Positions 1-11,984 of a stretch of 64,000 nt of DNA are shown here, piece after piece (position 1 is the stretch's first letter; each line of letters begins with the position of its first letter). Under the pieces are notes generated by a model. That model ran no database searches. It worked only from the letters and a program-made list of their open reading frames with translations, and had not been told where the DNA came from. The position numbers and the translations under genes are program-made. The DNA is from Lepas anatifera (Eukaryota; Arthropoda; Thecostraca; Lepadidae), in contig JAOTON010001129.1 of the NCBI GenBank assembly GCA_034440635.1, positions 62,001 to 126,000 on the forward strand. Direction: 5' to 3'.

Positions 1-2066
1 GAGCATCAGCCAGCGGATCGCTGGGTCCGGGCCCGGATCTGTCTACCGCTGCATATCACCCATCATCCAAGGCAAGAGAGGCGGCGACCAGCAGCAGCCA
101 AACATCGACCCTGACACACTCAATAAATATTTCGCAGATATTCGCATCAAAACGGCAGCCTCTGTTGCGGCTGCGATACCTGCCACCGCCACTGAGCTGC
201 CTGTGCCCTTACCCAGGGTCGGGACGACCAGATTTCAAGTCCAGCCTGTGACTGCCGCCGAACTTTGCCTCACGGTGGCGGGTATGAACGCCTCTCGTGC
301 CAGTGGATCTGACGGCTTCCCGATGGGTTTCTTTAAACGATGTTTTCATTGTATTGCGCATGTCGTACTTTGTAAACACTTGTAAACACGAGTCTTGTCA
401 CCGGCAATGTTCCTGAATCTTGGAAATTAGCTATAATCGAACCTTTCTTCAAAGGATCAGGATGCCTCAGCGAACCTCCGCGTTCCGGCCAATTTCTCTC
501 GTACCTTGCATTGCAAAAATTACGTAACGAATTGTTCATCAACAGCTAGCAGCCTATTTCGATCAGAACAATCTCCTTTCCGAAAATCAACATGGATTCC
601 GCCGATTTCATTTTACCGAAACCGCGCTTTTGGCTGTAACGGACCATGTCTTGCAGGCTATGGATAACGGTAAAATTACTCTTTTGGTACTCCTACATCT
701 CAGCAAGGGCTTTGACGTCATCGACCACGACAAATCGATCCAAAAACTTTAATTGTACGGGGTAGAGAGCATTTGGTTCCGAAATTACCTTAATGGTCAC
801 CACCAACAAGTTCGGTTATCACATGGACAAAAACATCCGCTTCAGGCTCATAATATCCGTGGAACGCATCCCCAAAAATCCAAAATTCGTCTCCAAAACT
901 ACTTTCTGATCGCCTCGCCAACCCCATTGGCGTATATCAGGGAAGATGTCCTGGCCCGCTCCTGTCTAACATCTTCAATGACCCAGGCCTCTACATAAAA
1001 AAAACGACGCTAAAATAATCCAGTATGCATACGATACCCAAATTCTTATTTCTAGAAAAAAGGACCAGCTTTCAGATTTGATTACGAAAATGGATTCAGT
1101 ATTGGAAACACTGTTCAATTGGTTTAGGCAAAACCACATCAGACTGAACGCGACAAAAACACAACTTCTCGTATTAGGAACAAAACAGATGCTTAAAAAC
1201 ATGCCAAAAATCACTCTGACGGTGCAAGGTAGGTACGACTATTGAAGAATCGGATACTGTAAAATATCTCGGACTTATTATGGATCGCTACCTTTCCTAC
1301 GAGCCCCATATCAACAATCTCGTTAAAAAATGTACCGGTTTTTTAGTCGGACTCAGCCATGTGAAACATTTTCTGCCACGTGGACTCATGCCACGAATCG
1401 TCAACGCAGTTGTCCTGTCCAATGTACGCTACTACATCAGTGTTTATGGGAACTGTTCTGAGCGTGGTATGGCGCGTGTCCAGAAGATTCTTAACTTCTG
1501 TGCTAGGATTATTTCTGGAAAAAGGCAAAGCGATCATATTAGCAATGTTTTAAGGGGTTTATAGTGGCTTTTGGCGCGTAATACCGGCCTGTACCACGCT
1601 GTTTGTCTTTTGAGACGCATCATTGATAGTCGAGAACCACACATCATATCAAACAAACTCATCACTAGGCAGAACCCCACGGGAGCCGTCACGCGCCAAG
1701 ACAGTTTGTATATATTACCACCAATTAGAACAGAGCGGAAGGAGACAATTTAGTTACAGGATTGTGCAATGTTATAACCAACTGCCACCGCGTATTAAAA
1801 ACAGCCGATCAACCAGTTTCAAATGGCGTCTGCACGCACACCTGAGAAATTTTCCATAGTTTTCCGTAGTTTGTACGCGCGCGTGAGAATGGATGTATGT
1901 TATGTTTTTACCTCATCCTTTTAACCGTATGTTTTTTTATATCGTGTGTTTTATGACATATTGACGCGAGACATGAAAAACCAAATAGTTGGATGCTCTC
2001 AAGTATAATGAAATACAATACTATACAATCCAAACGTAATGGTATCAAAATAAAAGCTTTATCATC
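1..2066 (+). mobile_element. LINE A: decayed non-LTR retrotransposon, runs off left edge
   Basis: Remains of a LINE in plus orientation. Reverse transcriptase fragments occur in the expected order from the first bases to about 1859. They are followed by a 3' untranslated stretch of about 200 bp ending in a short ATC-repeat-like tail near 2066. The 5' part, with the endonuclease, would lie outside the window. The fragments resemble LINE B (3371-6620) in the motif RVQK-LNF-ARI and in the VQPVT block, so the two belong to related families. The right end is next to the CACTGAGAG element at 2092. Confidence 0.8.
2..1859 (+). pseudogene. Reverse transcriptase pseudogene of LINE A
   Basis: The gene encoded the polymerase of a LINE, which copies the element RNA into DNA at a nicked chromosomal target. 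The frame is open from base 2 to 385, with the pre-RT region VQPVT and SRASGSDG. Motifs then continue in other frames: FRPISL and the NQHGFR-like finger near 480-610, and a degraded catalytic region near 690-1060 where no intact YADD box is seen. From 1280 to 1564 comes the thumb (KYLGLIMDRYLSYEPHINNL), and 1571-1859 holds the C-terminus ending near YNQLPPRIKNS. Many stops and frameshifts show it is dead. The clade is uncertain within the Jockey/CR1/L2 range. Confidence 0.75.
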
Positions 2067-2091
2067 ATATCCTGCAAAGGTATGGACCCTA

Positions 2092-3370
2092 CACTGAGAG
2101 AAAAATTGATTCCTTTTGGATAAACTGAGTCGGTGCTGAAAGCGAGTCTGGATTCTTGTGTCAAACTCGGTTAGAATCAGGCAGAATCAGGCTCATTGTA
2201 TTCCCGTCGCAGACTCAATGTAATCTCTTGGACTAGATTAAGTCTAGCACGTCGTGTTTTCTGAAGCTCATAGATGATCACCGTAAGCTCGGGAATAAAA
2301 TGTCTGATGACTGGTTTCAAATGATTCTTCGTTTGGTGTAGAAAAACTCCACGGCATCAATGTATTCCATCAGCATAATCGTCATGGAATCACGACAACT
2401 GAATTCGATGCAAGTCTCAAACGAACCCGCCTCTTTTGAGTCTGAATTTGGCATAAAATTAGTCTAGTAGCAAAACTGATGCTGGTATAATTGCGGTCTG
2501 TGTGGCATTGAGTCGTGCTTGGAGTTTCATTGGGTTCACTAGATGTTCCTCGTTAGTCTTTGTGTTTTTTTCTTATATTAAAACTCTGTAAAGATGTTAC
2601 TTATCATGCTGTTGTGGCCTTGCTATTACATTAACTTTATTTAATGATAATGAGGGTAATCCAATTTTTCACCACAGTCTACTTCAGCCTCAAGAAAAGA
2701 TAACATAATCATAACTATGTATTAGGACACAAACATTAAACCATAATCACGTTCACCATTTTTCAGACACACATGAAATGCCCTAAATGAACAGTCCTCT
2801 CCCATATCGCCCAGGAGCGGTCCAGGTTTACACTTCAAGCACATGCCGCTGTCGTCAGAGATAGCAGCCCTCGTTTACTTTGGATATATAGATAGGATTG
2901 TAGACATGTTTGCTTCGAAGTATCCTGTCATGGCTGAAAAATATAATTCTGTGCACGATATTTTACAGAATGAGACTTCCCTCTGTCCAGCGATGGACGT
3001 GCGTTCAGAAGCTCCTGTGAAAATACTTCCAATCTGTTTTAAGCGCCCCTAATCTGTGCTCAAAGTGAGCTTAAAACGATCTTTAGAAGACGTGGGTGAC
3101 TGTGTCCAACAGTAACAGATGCTTCTCAGTACTCCATCAACTTTGCATAGCAAGGGCTGTTCTGCGCGGCCAAACTTGGGGCTTCGGTGCATGTTGCCGT
3201 CCTCTAGCTGACACACATGGACTCCTGGTTTTGGCCACCAGTACCATGAATGCCTGAACCTTCGCAGCCCCAGTATGCTTCTTCACTCTCGCTAGCTCTC
3301 AGCGGAGTCTGTCGGTCATCAGACTCAGCTTAAGCTTCTCCCCTTGATCCGTTATCACCGCTAGGTCTGT
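2092..3370. mobile_element. CACTGAGAG-family DNA element, left part (copy A)
   Basis: The segment starts with CACTGAGAGAAA directly after a TA dinucleotide. The same terminus, also after TA or CA, occurs at 7092 and 9246, and its complement ends at 7954. Bases 2500-3370 recur inverted at 8274-9241 and partly at 9960-10410. The right part is cut off where LINE B begins (3371); the sequence that follows in other copies is found at 7221-7954. A 69-codon frame at 2843-3052 is not kept in copy B, which has a stop, so I do not call it a gene. The superfamily is unknown; TA on both sides of the ends suggests a TA target. Confidence 0.65.
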
Positions 3371-6300
3371 AGATGTAGATGTAGATGTATATCGAGGTCT
3401 CCATAAGATATGGTTTTTCAGCCCTCAATTACAAGGACACAGCACACATAGGGAGCACACACTTTCGTAAACCACACAATACTTTACAGAACATGACCGT
3501 TGTAGATAACAATTTTAAAAGAAATCCGCTAGTTCATTTTAGCCTATCCTCTTTCCCAAATGCCCACCATACATATACTTAGCTCTCTGTCTCATCCCAC
3601 TGTTCCATGCTTCTACCCCTCTGAACCGAAAACTATGCTTGGCTTGCTCCGTTCGCACCCTTGGGAGTTCTAGCATATCACGGTCAGTTCCGCGTGTGCT
3701 CCGGCTAGAGATTTCGGAGCGACGTGAAACTGACTGTGACAGTGCACTTCCAGAGTCGTCGGAGAGCAGTCTACTAATAGCTTTTATGTCCCGTTTCTTT
3801 AGCAAATCGGGAAACGTCGGCCAGCCCAAGGATTGAAGGGCTGGGGTCACGTGCTCACGCCTGCTTAGTCCCTTTAAGATGCGTGCGCCAAAATTTAAAA
3901 CTTTCTGGACGCGATGTTTTTGAGTGGCATTGCATCCTCCCCACACAGTCAAAAAATACTGTATATGTGGGAACACAAGGGCCTGAACAGAAGCGTTCTG
4001 GTCTCTAGTGGGATTTTGCGGATTAAGCGATATAATCCAATAAAGATGCCGTAACAGCGACGAGTTACGTGCGATACTTGTTTTTCCCAGGTCAGGGCTG
4101 AGTCGACGTAGACACCGAGGATCTTAGCATATGCTGTGGGTTTGATGAGGGTGTTACCGAACTGAATAGTGAGGTTCGGGTCACACCTGTTCCGGTTCGA
4201 CTTTACAACGAGAAGCTCAGTTTTGCTGGGGTTTACTTTGAGCCGATTCTGAGTAAACCAGTCGTGGGCTAGTCTAAGCGTACTTTCCACACGCAGTTTT
4301 AAGTGGCAGATGTGTGCCACAGTGTCTGAGTCTAGGAACTGTGCATCATCCGCGTACATGATGAGCTTGCCCGAAGACAAGTGAGATGCCAGGTCATTTG
4401 TGAAAATCAAAAACAACTTTGGTCCCAGGAGTGAGCCTTGGACCACGCCGTGCGTCACTGGTAGTGACCCAGCTCTGCCTCCCTGGATCTTTTGTGTCCT
4501 ATTTGATAGCCAGTCCTTGAACCAGTGTTTGTCTATGCCATACCACCCTAGCTTCTGGAGTAGGCGCGAGTGTTCCACGCTGTCAAACGCGCGCGATGTG
4601 TCAGCTGTTAAGAGGGTAGTGACGTGTCCTTGATCCATGCTGTCGGAGATGAAATTAACCGTTTCTAGCATTGCTGTTTCGGTTGAATGTCCCGATCTGA
4701 AACAGTGCTGGTTATCGCACAGTATGTGGTTTTTCTCGAGATAGGACGATAGTTGGAGACATACTACCTTCTCGCACAGTTTGCTAACCACACTAAGGAT
4801 AGAAATTGGCCGGAAGTTCCCGGGATCACTGCGGTCGCCTTTTTTGTAGAGTGGGATCACTGAGGCCTCCTTCCACTGTGGAGGTACCTCGCCAGTGCGC
4901 AGTGAACAGTTGATGACGTTTTGAAGATGTGGACCAACAACTACGAAAGTTGATCTTAGCATCTGGATCGTAATGCCATCATTCCCACACGCACGTGAGC
5001 TTCCCATGCGTTTCAGTGCATTCCATAATTCGGGAAGGGTGACAGGTTGCACTCGGAAGGCGTCAGAGCAAACTCTTGGAGGTCTTGGTCTTAGCGTCAC
5101 CCCTTGAGGCACAGCGGAAAGCGCTGCTGCGACATCCGCGCCAGCTTCGACAAAATGATGGTTTAGTTTGTCTGCCCAATCACGGTCACTGAGATGGAGT
5201 GGCTCGGTCTTTGGCTCAGGTTTCTTAGATGCCAGAAAGTATTTTCTTATGTTGGTCCATGTTTTTGAGGAGTCACTTCGGATAGAGTTGGCGAAATACT
5301 CAGAGCTGGCCTTAAGGAGGGCTTTTTGACGGCATTTCTGCATTCACGATAGGCTTGTAGTTTCTTTATGTCTCTACGGTCTCGGGTCTCTCGCTTCCCT
5401 GGCTTGGTCCCGCCGAGTTATGCACTCCCTCAGCTGTTCGTTGTTGCTAAGCCAGGGAGCGGATGAATGCCTTAACCGTATGGTTTTAAGAGGCATGTGC
5501 TTGTCAATTTGGGGCTGCCATACTTCGTACCAGGCGTTCCATTTTTCAGTGACAGTTTCAGCCTGGTAAAGTTGGCTCCAGTCTGCCTCAAGGAGGTCCA
5601 GACAGAGGGCGTCGTAGTTTACCCTCCTGGTGGGGCGGATGGTGATCGTCTCTGCCTGTCGGCGCACCCGTTTCATATCGATGTTAGCTGCAACTAGGTC
5701 GTGGTCACTGATGTTGCACGTGATGACCCGAGGGTCGTGAACTAGATCTGGTCTACTTGTAACAATATGATCGACTAGTGTTGATGTTGTAGCTGTGGTC
5801 CGGGTTGGTGAGGATATCAGTTGCTGAAGGGTAAGCTCTTCCGGTATCTGCTTGTATTTCCTGACTCCTGCTACTCCAGGTTTTAGTAGGTCTAGATTCA
5901 TGTCACCAAATACATAAAGAGGATACTTTTTCAGCAAAAACGTGAGCTGATGATGAAGATCATCCTAAATGGTAGAGGTACTTGAAGGAGGGGGTCGGTA
6001 TAGAATTCCCAGGATGAAAGGTGAATTACATTTAAACTGCAGCCATAAAGCCTCTAGAGTAGAGCCAGTTGAACGTACCATCAGCACATCTGCCTTCATC
6101 CAGTCTCTATATAGGACACACACTCCACCTCCATGCGACGGACGGTCGCATCGCTCCATGACATAGCCGGGGAAAGTCAGATATTTACTATCGATTTGGT
6201 CGCTTAAGAATGTCTCCCCAATGCAGAGAATGTCCAGATCGGTGTTTGCCAACAATATTTTTATGTCATCTATTGATGGTAGCAGGTGACAAACGTTCAG

Positions 6301-6620
6301 ATGAGCCACTCTGATTTGGCGATTTGGCTGCGCTGGTACAGGGGCATGTCTGTCGCAGTTGCGTGTTATCGGTCGGGGCGCTGGGATTCGTTCAGGTGTC
6401 GCGAGTATTCGTGGTCGATATTCAGCTTTGAGGCGGTCGCGGTATTTATTCGTAGGTCGATGATTGGTGATGACAGTGATGTTTTGTTCCTTTTGTTTTG
6501 GTTCTAGTTTTTTCAGCTCATCTAAGGTATACGTGATAAATGCACGACACTTGTTTCCTGCACAACGAGGACTCCTGGTTATTTTTGCATGTGCAAAAAG
6601 GAAATTATTTTACACCAGCC
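3371..6620 (-). mobile_element. LINE B, minus strand, endonuclease-RT part nearly complete
   Basis: The element is read right to left. Its 3' end carries a GATGTA-type microsatellite tail (plus strand 3371-3389), the usual LINE feature. A long coding region runs from about 6613 to 3539. No separate ORF1 is recognised, so the copy is either 5' truncated or its ORF1 is too decayed to see. The 13 bases at 3358-3370 (CCGCTAGGTCTGT) recur at 7221-7233. That could be a target-site duplication, but it is also simply shared sequence of the flanking CACTGAGAG copies. A second, shorter copy lies at 12213-14567. Confidence 0.85.
3539..6613 (-). pseudogene. LINE B ORF2: apurinic endonuclease plus reverse transcriptase
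   Basis: One ancestral frame of about 1,020 codons. The N-terminal 100 residues include a KxxRAFI and Pro-rich linker. The endonuclease begins at RVAHLNVCHL (6309) and shows ETFLSD, VFGDMNLDL and ISDHDLVA, the catalytic Glu/Asp/His blocks. The reverse transcriptase (5343-3949) has FRPISILS, the GHSTETAM finger, AFDSVEH, GVVQGSLLGP and the active-site box YADD. The C-terminus (3976-3539) carries RVQKVLNFGARIL. Lesions are an in-frame TAG at 5965-5967, a short two-indel frame excursion around 5330-5390 and a frameshift near 3960. Few lesions relative to length suggest moderate age. The clade is probably Jockey/CR1-like. Confidence 0.85.
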
Positions 6621-7091
6621 GAAGATCACTCTGAATTTCTGAACTAGCCAATGTGTAATCATCTGGGTTCAAGCACTGTTCATGGTGTTTTGGGATGGAT
6701 CTGAATTATACATCCACCAGCGTTGTAGGTCATTTTGTGGTCAGGTTATTGATAATTGTATCAATGCAAAACATCTGGTGTGTTTCTCCCCAAGTTCCAC
6801 CTGTTCCTGTTCCAAGAGAATAATCTGGTTTCAAAACATGTATTTCACAAAATTGCTGCTTCAACGTTCTTGACACTCAGCGTTGCTTTGGCCCTAAAGA
6901 GTATCTAAATCACACAAAACCACTTATTGCATCTAGACTGATGTCCTGGACATCAAAGCACAGCGTTCAACGGTTACGATTAACCAAAAGTACTGAAGAT
7001 GGCAGTGAAAAATCCCTAACCCGACTGGCTAAGAAGATAATAACATTCGATGCGAAATACTGGCAACGTTGAATACCACCAGCGCATCCCA
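6621..7091. other. Unassigned stretch between LINE B and the next element
   Basis: No gene or known repeat is recognised here. It could be the 5' untranslated region of LINE B, a decayed ORF1, or older flanking DNA. The minus frame of LINE B is closed by a TAA at about 6617. Confidence 0.4.
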
Positions 7092-7954
7092 CACTGAGAG
7101 AAATTTTTATTCCTATGTGCTCTATCTAATCCGGAATCACAGTCTGCTCGAGCATAAAATGATGCCATGAAACCTTATTAAAGGAACATTTGAGCATGCT
7201 TGCTCTCATTAGATCCTCTTCCGCTAGGTCTGTCAATGTGGCTTCTCCCGTAAACCATGCCAAATGCAGCGTGGCTTCTTCAGGCCCCTCAGGTCAAAAC
7301 CTGAGTTGGAGCGATGTAGAAGCACGTGCCAACGTAAAGTGAAAAGGGTCAGCTATTCCCCTCAAATTTTGCTCGGATCACGACGCCAAAGTTTTGTGGC
7401 CAGCTCTGCGTGCAATGTCAGGAACACTGAAGATGGCGCGAAACGGCGAGTAAGTTTTCTCAATCGCGGGTCGAGCACGCGCACGCAATCTCCGGATACG
7501 CTTTGACGTGGGATCAAAATACACTGGGGTTTCGAATGATTCTGCAGCTAAAGCTCCCATATTCCGGGATATTTCTGGTGACAGACTATATTGATTCCCA
7601 GTATAAAATGAGACTTTGAATAGGATATTAATAGCTCTTTGAATTTCGCGGCTAGTATAGGTCGAGCACCTAGGGTAAAATGATGCTTTGTGGTGTAAAA
7701 AAGATCCCACTTGTAATACCATATTGGTATCATATTAAGCTTCTTCCCACCATGGTTAGAAGCCGAGAATCATTTTAAGCTGTCAAGGTCTACAAAACAC
7801 TTCTTGTGCTGGAATTATGCTGGGAAGAGGGATCTAATGAGAGCAAGCATGCTCAAATGTTCCTTGAATAAGGTTTCATGGCATCATTTTATGCTCGAGC
7901 AGGCCGTGATTCCGGATTAGATAGAACACATAGAAATAAAAATTTCTCTCAGTG
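7092..7954. mobile_element. CACTGAGAG-family element, 863 bp with long fold-back ends
   Basis: Both ends are CACTGAGAG and its complement, and the first roughly 125 bp at the left are nearly identical to the inverted last 125 bp. The left arm stops abruptly at CCTCTTCC (about 7220), where body sequence starting CCGCTAGG begins. In copy C the same arm continues differently. This is therefore a rearranged copy in which one end has been duplicated and inverted onto the body, creating long TIRs. It is followed by TA (7955). No transposase frame is evident; an 80-codon frame at 7264-7506 is discussed as a finding. Confidence 0.7.
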
Positions 7955-8273
7955 TAGGTATGGAAAGGTTTTTTGCCAGGGGCAAGTTGAAGATTGGCAA
8001 TACAAAAGGGAGGTGCAGCAAGCACAGATGTTAGGCAAACTAGCACTTCCTGTTTGTCCTCTATTTTGACGGCTAATCTGAAGAGTATATCAAACGTATA
8101 TGCTACCCAACATCATCACTGGTGGATCCAGGGGACAATGGGACCGTAGCTCCCAAAGTCTAAATTAGCATTTGTACTCTCACCCCCACCCCTTTAAGTA
8201 CCGGGTTCTAACCATTTTCTTTGCAAACATTATTTTTTTCGCAATTTTTTACCGATTCTGCCCAAAAGGTTGC
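7955..8273. other. Unassigned spacer
   Basis: No gene is seen. Near 8118 a TGGATCCAGGGG motif resembles the end of the GGCGGATCCAGG MITE family, but no second end is visible. The rest is unassigned. Confidence 0.35.
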
Positions 8274-9241
8274 TTTCTACATCGATCCAACTCAGGTTTT
8301 GACCTGAGGGGCCTGAAGAAGCCACGCTGCCTTTAGCATGGTTTACGGGAGAAGCCACATCGACAGACCTAGCGGTGATAACGGATCAAGAGGAGAAGCT
8401 TAAGCTGAGTCTGATGACCGACAGACTCCGCTGAGAGCTAGCGAGAGTGAAGAAGCATACTGGGGCTGCGACGGTTCAGGCATTCATTGTACTGGTGGCT
8501 AAAACCAGGAGTCCATGTGTGTCAGCTAGATGACGGCAACATGCACTGAAGCCCCAAGTTTGGCCGCGCAGAACAGCCCTTGCTATGCAAAGTTGATGAA
8601 GTAGTAAGAAGCATCTGTTACTGTTGGATACAGTCACCCACGTGTTCTAAAGATCGTTTTAAGCTCACTTTGAGCACATATTAGGGGCGCTTAAAAAAGA
8701 TTGGAAGGATTTTCACAGGAGCCTCTGAACGCACGTCCATTGCTGGACAGAGGTAAGTCTCATTTTGTACAATATCGTGCACAGAATGATATTTTTCAGC
8801 CATGACGTGATACTTTGAAGCAAACATGTCTACAATCATATCTATATATCCAAACTAAACGAGGGCTGCTATCTCTGACGACAGCGGCATGTGCTTAAAG
8901 TGTAAGCCTGGACCGCTCCTGGGCGATATAGGAGAGGACTGCTCATTAAAGTCATTTCATGTGTGTCCGAAAAATTGGGAATATAATTGTTGTTTAATGC
9001 TTGTGTCCAAATACACAGTTATGATTATGTTATCTTTTCTTGAGGCTGAAGTAGACTGCGGTAAACAAATTGGATTGCCCTCATTATCATTAAACAAAGT
9101 TAATTTCATAGCAAGGCCAGAACAGCACGATAAGTAACATCTTTACAGGAAGTTTCAAATTAAGAAAAAACACGAACACTAACGAGGAACATCTTGGGAG
9201 CCCAACGAAACTCCAGGCACGACTCAAAGTATGCCATACAG
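8274..9241 (-). mobile_element. CACTGAGAG-family element, inverted body fragment (copy B)
   Basis: The segment is the reverse complement of 2495-3370 continued into 7221-7320, at high identity by eye. Its right edge (9241) directly abuts the TA and CACTGAGAG terminus of copy C at 9246, as if copy C had inserted into copy B. The 2843-3052 frame of copy A is interrupted here by a TAG, which argues against coding. Confidence 0.7.
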
Positions 9242-9245
9242 ACTA

Positions 9246-10410
9246 CACTGAGAGAAATTTTTATTCCTATGTGCTCTATCTAATCCGGAATCACGGTCTG
9301 CTCGAGCATAAAATGATGCCATGAAACCTTATTAAAGGAACATTTGAGCATGCTTGCTCTCATTATATCCTCTTCCCAGCATAATTCCAGCACATGAAGT
9401 GTTTTTGTAGGCCTTGACAGCTTAAAATGATTCTCGGCTTCTAAACATGTTGGGAAGAAGCTTAATATGATACCAATATGGTATTACAAGTGGGATGTTT
9501 TTTACACCACAAAGCATCATTTTACCATAGGTGCTCGACCTATTCTAGCCACGAAATTGAAAGAGCTATTAATATCCTCATCAAAGTTTCATTTTATACT
9601 TGGAAGCAATATAATCTGTCACCAGAAATAACCAGGAATATGGGAGCCTTAGCTGCAGAATGATTCGAAACCCCCAGTGTATTTTTATCCCACGTCAAAG
9701 CGTATCCGGAGATTGCGTGCGCGTGCTCAACCCGCGATTGAAAAAACTTACTCGCCGTCTCGCGCCATCTTCAGTGTTCCTGCCATTGCACGCAGAGCTG
9801 GCCACAAAGCTTTGGCGTCGTGATCCCAGCAAAATTTGAGGGGAATAGCTGACCCTTTTCACTTTACGTCGACACGTGCTTCTACATTGATCCAACTCAG
9901 GTTTTACGCTGAGGGGCCTGAAGAAGCCACGCTGCATTTGGCATGGTTTACGGGAGAAGCCACATCGACAGACCTAGCGGTGATAACGGATCAAGAGGAG
10001 AAGCTTAAGCTGAGTCTGATGACCAACAGACTTCGCTGAGAGCTAGCGAGAGTGAAGAAGCATACTGGGGCTGCGAAGGTTCAGGCATTCATTGTACTGG
10101 TGCACAAACCAGGAGTCCATGTGTGTCAGCTAGATGACGGCAACTTAGAGCTTAAAACGATCTTTAGAACACGTGGGTGACTGTATCCAACAGTAACAGA
10201 TGCTTCTTACTACTTCATCAACTTTGCATAGCAAGGGCTGTTCTGCGCGGCCAAACTTGGGGCTTCAGTGCATGTTGCCGTCATCTAGCTGACACACATG
10301 GACTCCTGGTTTTGGCCACCAGTACAATGAATGACTGAACCTTCGCAGCCCCAGTATGCTTCTTCACTCTCGCTAGCTCTCAGCGAAGTCTGTTGGTCAT
10401 CAGACTCAGC
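9246..10410. mobile_element. CACTGAGAG-family element, copy C with internal fold-back
   Basis: It begins with TA then CACTGAGAGAAATTT. Bases 9246-9958 are the inverted counterpart of 7221-7954. They continue into the body as far as about 10143, and the sequence then reverses: 10144-10410 is the complement of 9960-10143 and more. The copy ends exactly at a native TTAA (10411-10414) where a TTAA-specific element begins. An 80-codon minus-strand frame (9937-9695) matches that at 7264-7506. Confidence 0.65.
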
Positions 10411-10572
10411 TTAACACGCGCATTGACGGGGTCTGAGCCACCTTCGGATTGACGAGGGGGGGCGGGTACCCGCCCCCCTAAGATCTCGAGAACCACGGTA
10501 GGTAGCAAAAAACGGTAAACGGCGTTGGGTAGCCCATCCGCTTCTCCATCGAAAATATTTGAACCATTTTTT
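10411..10572 (+). mobile_element. TTAA element, 5' fragment (same family as 23441-24010)
   Basis: After TTAA the sequence CACGCGCATTGACGGGG matches the left end of the complete 570-bp element at 23441-24010, and similarity continues for about 155 bp to the CCATTTT stretch. The right terminus is missing; a complex repeat follows at once. The TTAA used belongs to copy C of the CACTGAGAG family, where the uninterrupted copies read AGCTTAAGCTT, so this is a nested insertion. Confidence 0.7.
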
Positions 10573-11984
10573 TAGGCGGATTCAGGGGAGGGGAAGAAAC
10601 CGTGCCGGAGAAAAACAAAGTGTACTTACACAGGTAAATTCAGGTTGGGGAAACTATTGCGGTGTACCATGAAGCAAAGTATTCTTGCCATAGTCGTATC
10701 CAGGGACTCAAGAGAGTGGGGAAGGCGGATAGGAGACTGGGTCACTGTAGAGCAAAGCCTACATGCAGTAGGCGGATTCAAGAGGAGAAATGGGACAGTG
10801 TCCTGCAAAGCATGACACATGGGTTCTGTAGATCACAGCATGCTTTCCAGTGGCGGATTCAGGAAGAGGAATTGCTCCAGCCGACTACAGAGCAAGGAAT
10901 CATTGGCATAGGTGCACCCGGGGAAGGGAGAGCAGACAATAGGGGAATACAGGAGAGGCAAAGTAGACGGGCTCATATAAAGCAGAATATTTCTCTCATA
11001 GGCGTATTCAGGGGAGGGAAGGTAGACGGGTCACACGGAACAAAGCATACATGTCATTTGCCGATTCAAGAGGAGAAATGGGGAAATGGGGCGGAGTTTC
11101 GCAAAATACAGCGCATGGACCATGTCGATCACAACGTGCTTGTCATAGAGGATTTAGGAGGGAAAATTGTTGGGGTTCACCACAAAACGAAGGATCCTTA
11201 GTATAGTGGCATGCCGGGATGAGGACGCGAATCATTGGTGGGTCCAAGGGCGGACAAGTAGATGGGGTTCTATTAAACAAAGCTTACTTATCATGGGCGG
11301 ATACAGGAGGGGAAGATGGGGCAGTCTCTCGCAAAAGCATGACGGGCCTTGTAGATCACAGCGTGGTTGCCATAGCCGGGTTCAGGAGGGGCATTGCTGC
11401 AGCGCACCACGGAACAAGGAACCTTTGGCATATGTGCATCCGAGGAAGGGGAAGCAGACCATAGGCGGATTCAGGGGAGGGAAGTAGACGGGGGTTCTAT
11501 AAAACAAAGCATGATTGACATAGGCAGATTCAGGATAAAACTGTAGTGCTTCACCACGGAGTTAGCATAGGCGCATTCAGGCATGGGGATACAGATCATT
11601 GGCGGATTTAAAGGAGGGTAACTAGATGAGGGTCCTATATAACAAAGCATAATTGATATAGGCGGATTTAGGGGCGGGAAAGTAGACCAGGCCCACATAA
11701 AACAAAACAGTGGATCTACCTACAGCAAAGCATACTTATCATGGGCGGATTCAAGGGGGAATAGGGAGTTCCCAGAGTAATATATTCCTGGCAGAGGCGC
11801 ATATAGGGAAGGAAAGTAGACCGGCCCAGAGAGCAAAGCATAGGGAACCCAGAGAGGAGGAGGTAGACCATAGGCGGAAAAAGTCCCTGGGGCCCCTGCT
11901 TCTAAAACCGGCTACCACTAGCGCCCTTTATTTTCTTTAACTTATTTTCCCCTAGCGCCCTTTATTGTTTACCCTAGCACACAT
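10573..11984 (+). repeat. Degenerate higher-order tandem repeat built on GGCGGATTCAGG units
   Basis: The region is a run of related units of about 60-85 bp, each opening with a variant of GGCGGATTCAGGGGAGGG. Distinguishable sub-units recur in order. One contains GTAGACGGG and AAACAAAGCAT, one contains GAGAAATGGGG and GTAGATCACAGC, and one contains AATTGCTGCAGC and AAGGAAC. Frames such as 10662-11201 (179 codons) and 11167-11487 stay open because the repeat is purine rich and lacks stops; they show repeated RIQEE-like text and no known fold, so I do not call them genes. At the right end CTAGCGCCCTTTATT is duplicated near 11920 and 11954. Confidence 0.7.

Noticed and set aside
2843..3052. 69-codon frame in CACTGAGAG copy A
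   Set aside because: The corresponding stretch in copy B has a TAG early in the frame and no sign of constraint.
10662..11487. Long open frames (179 and 106 codons) in the higher-order repeat
   Set aside because: The translation repeats with the DNA unit, overlaps other open frames, and shows no domain; openness follows from purine-rich composition.
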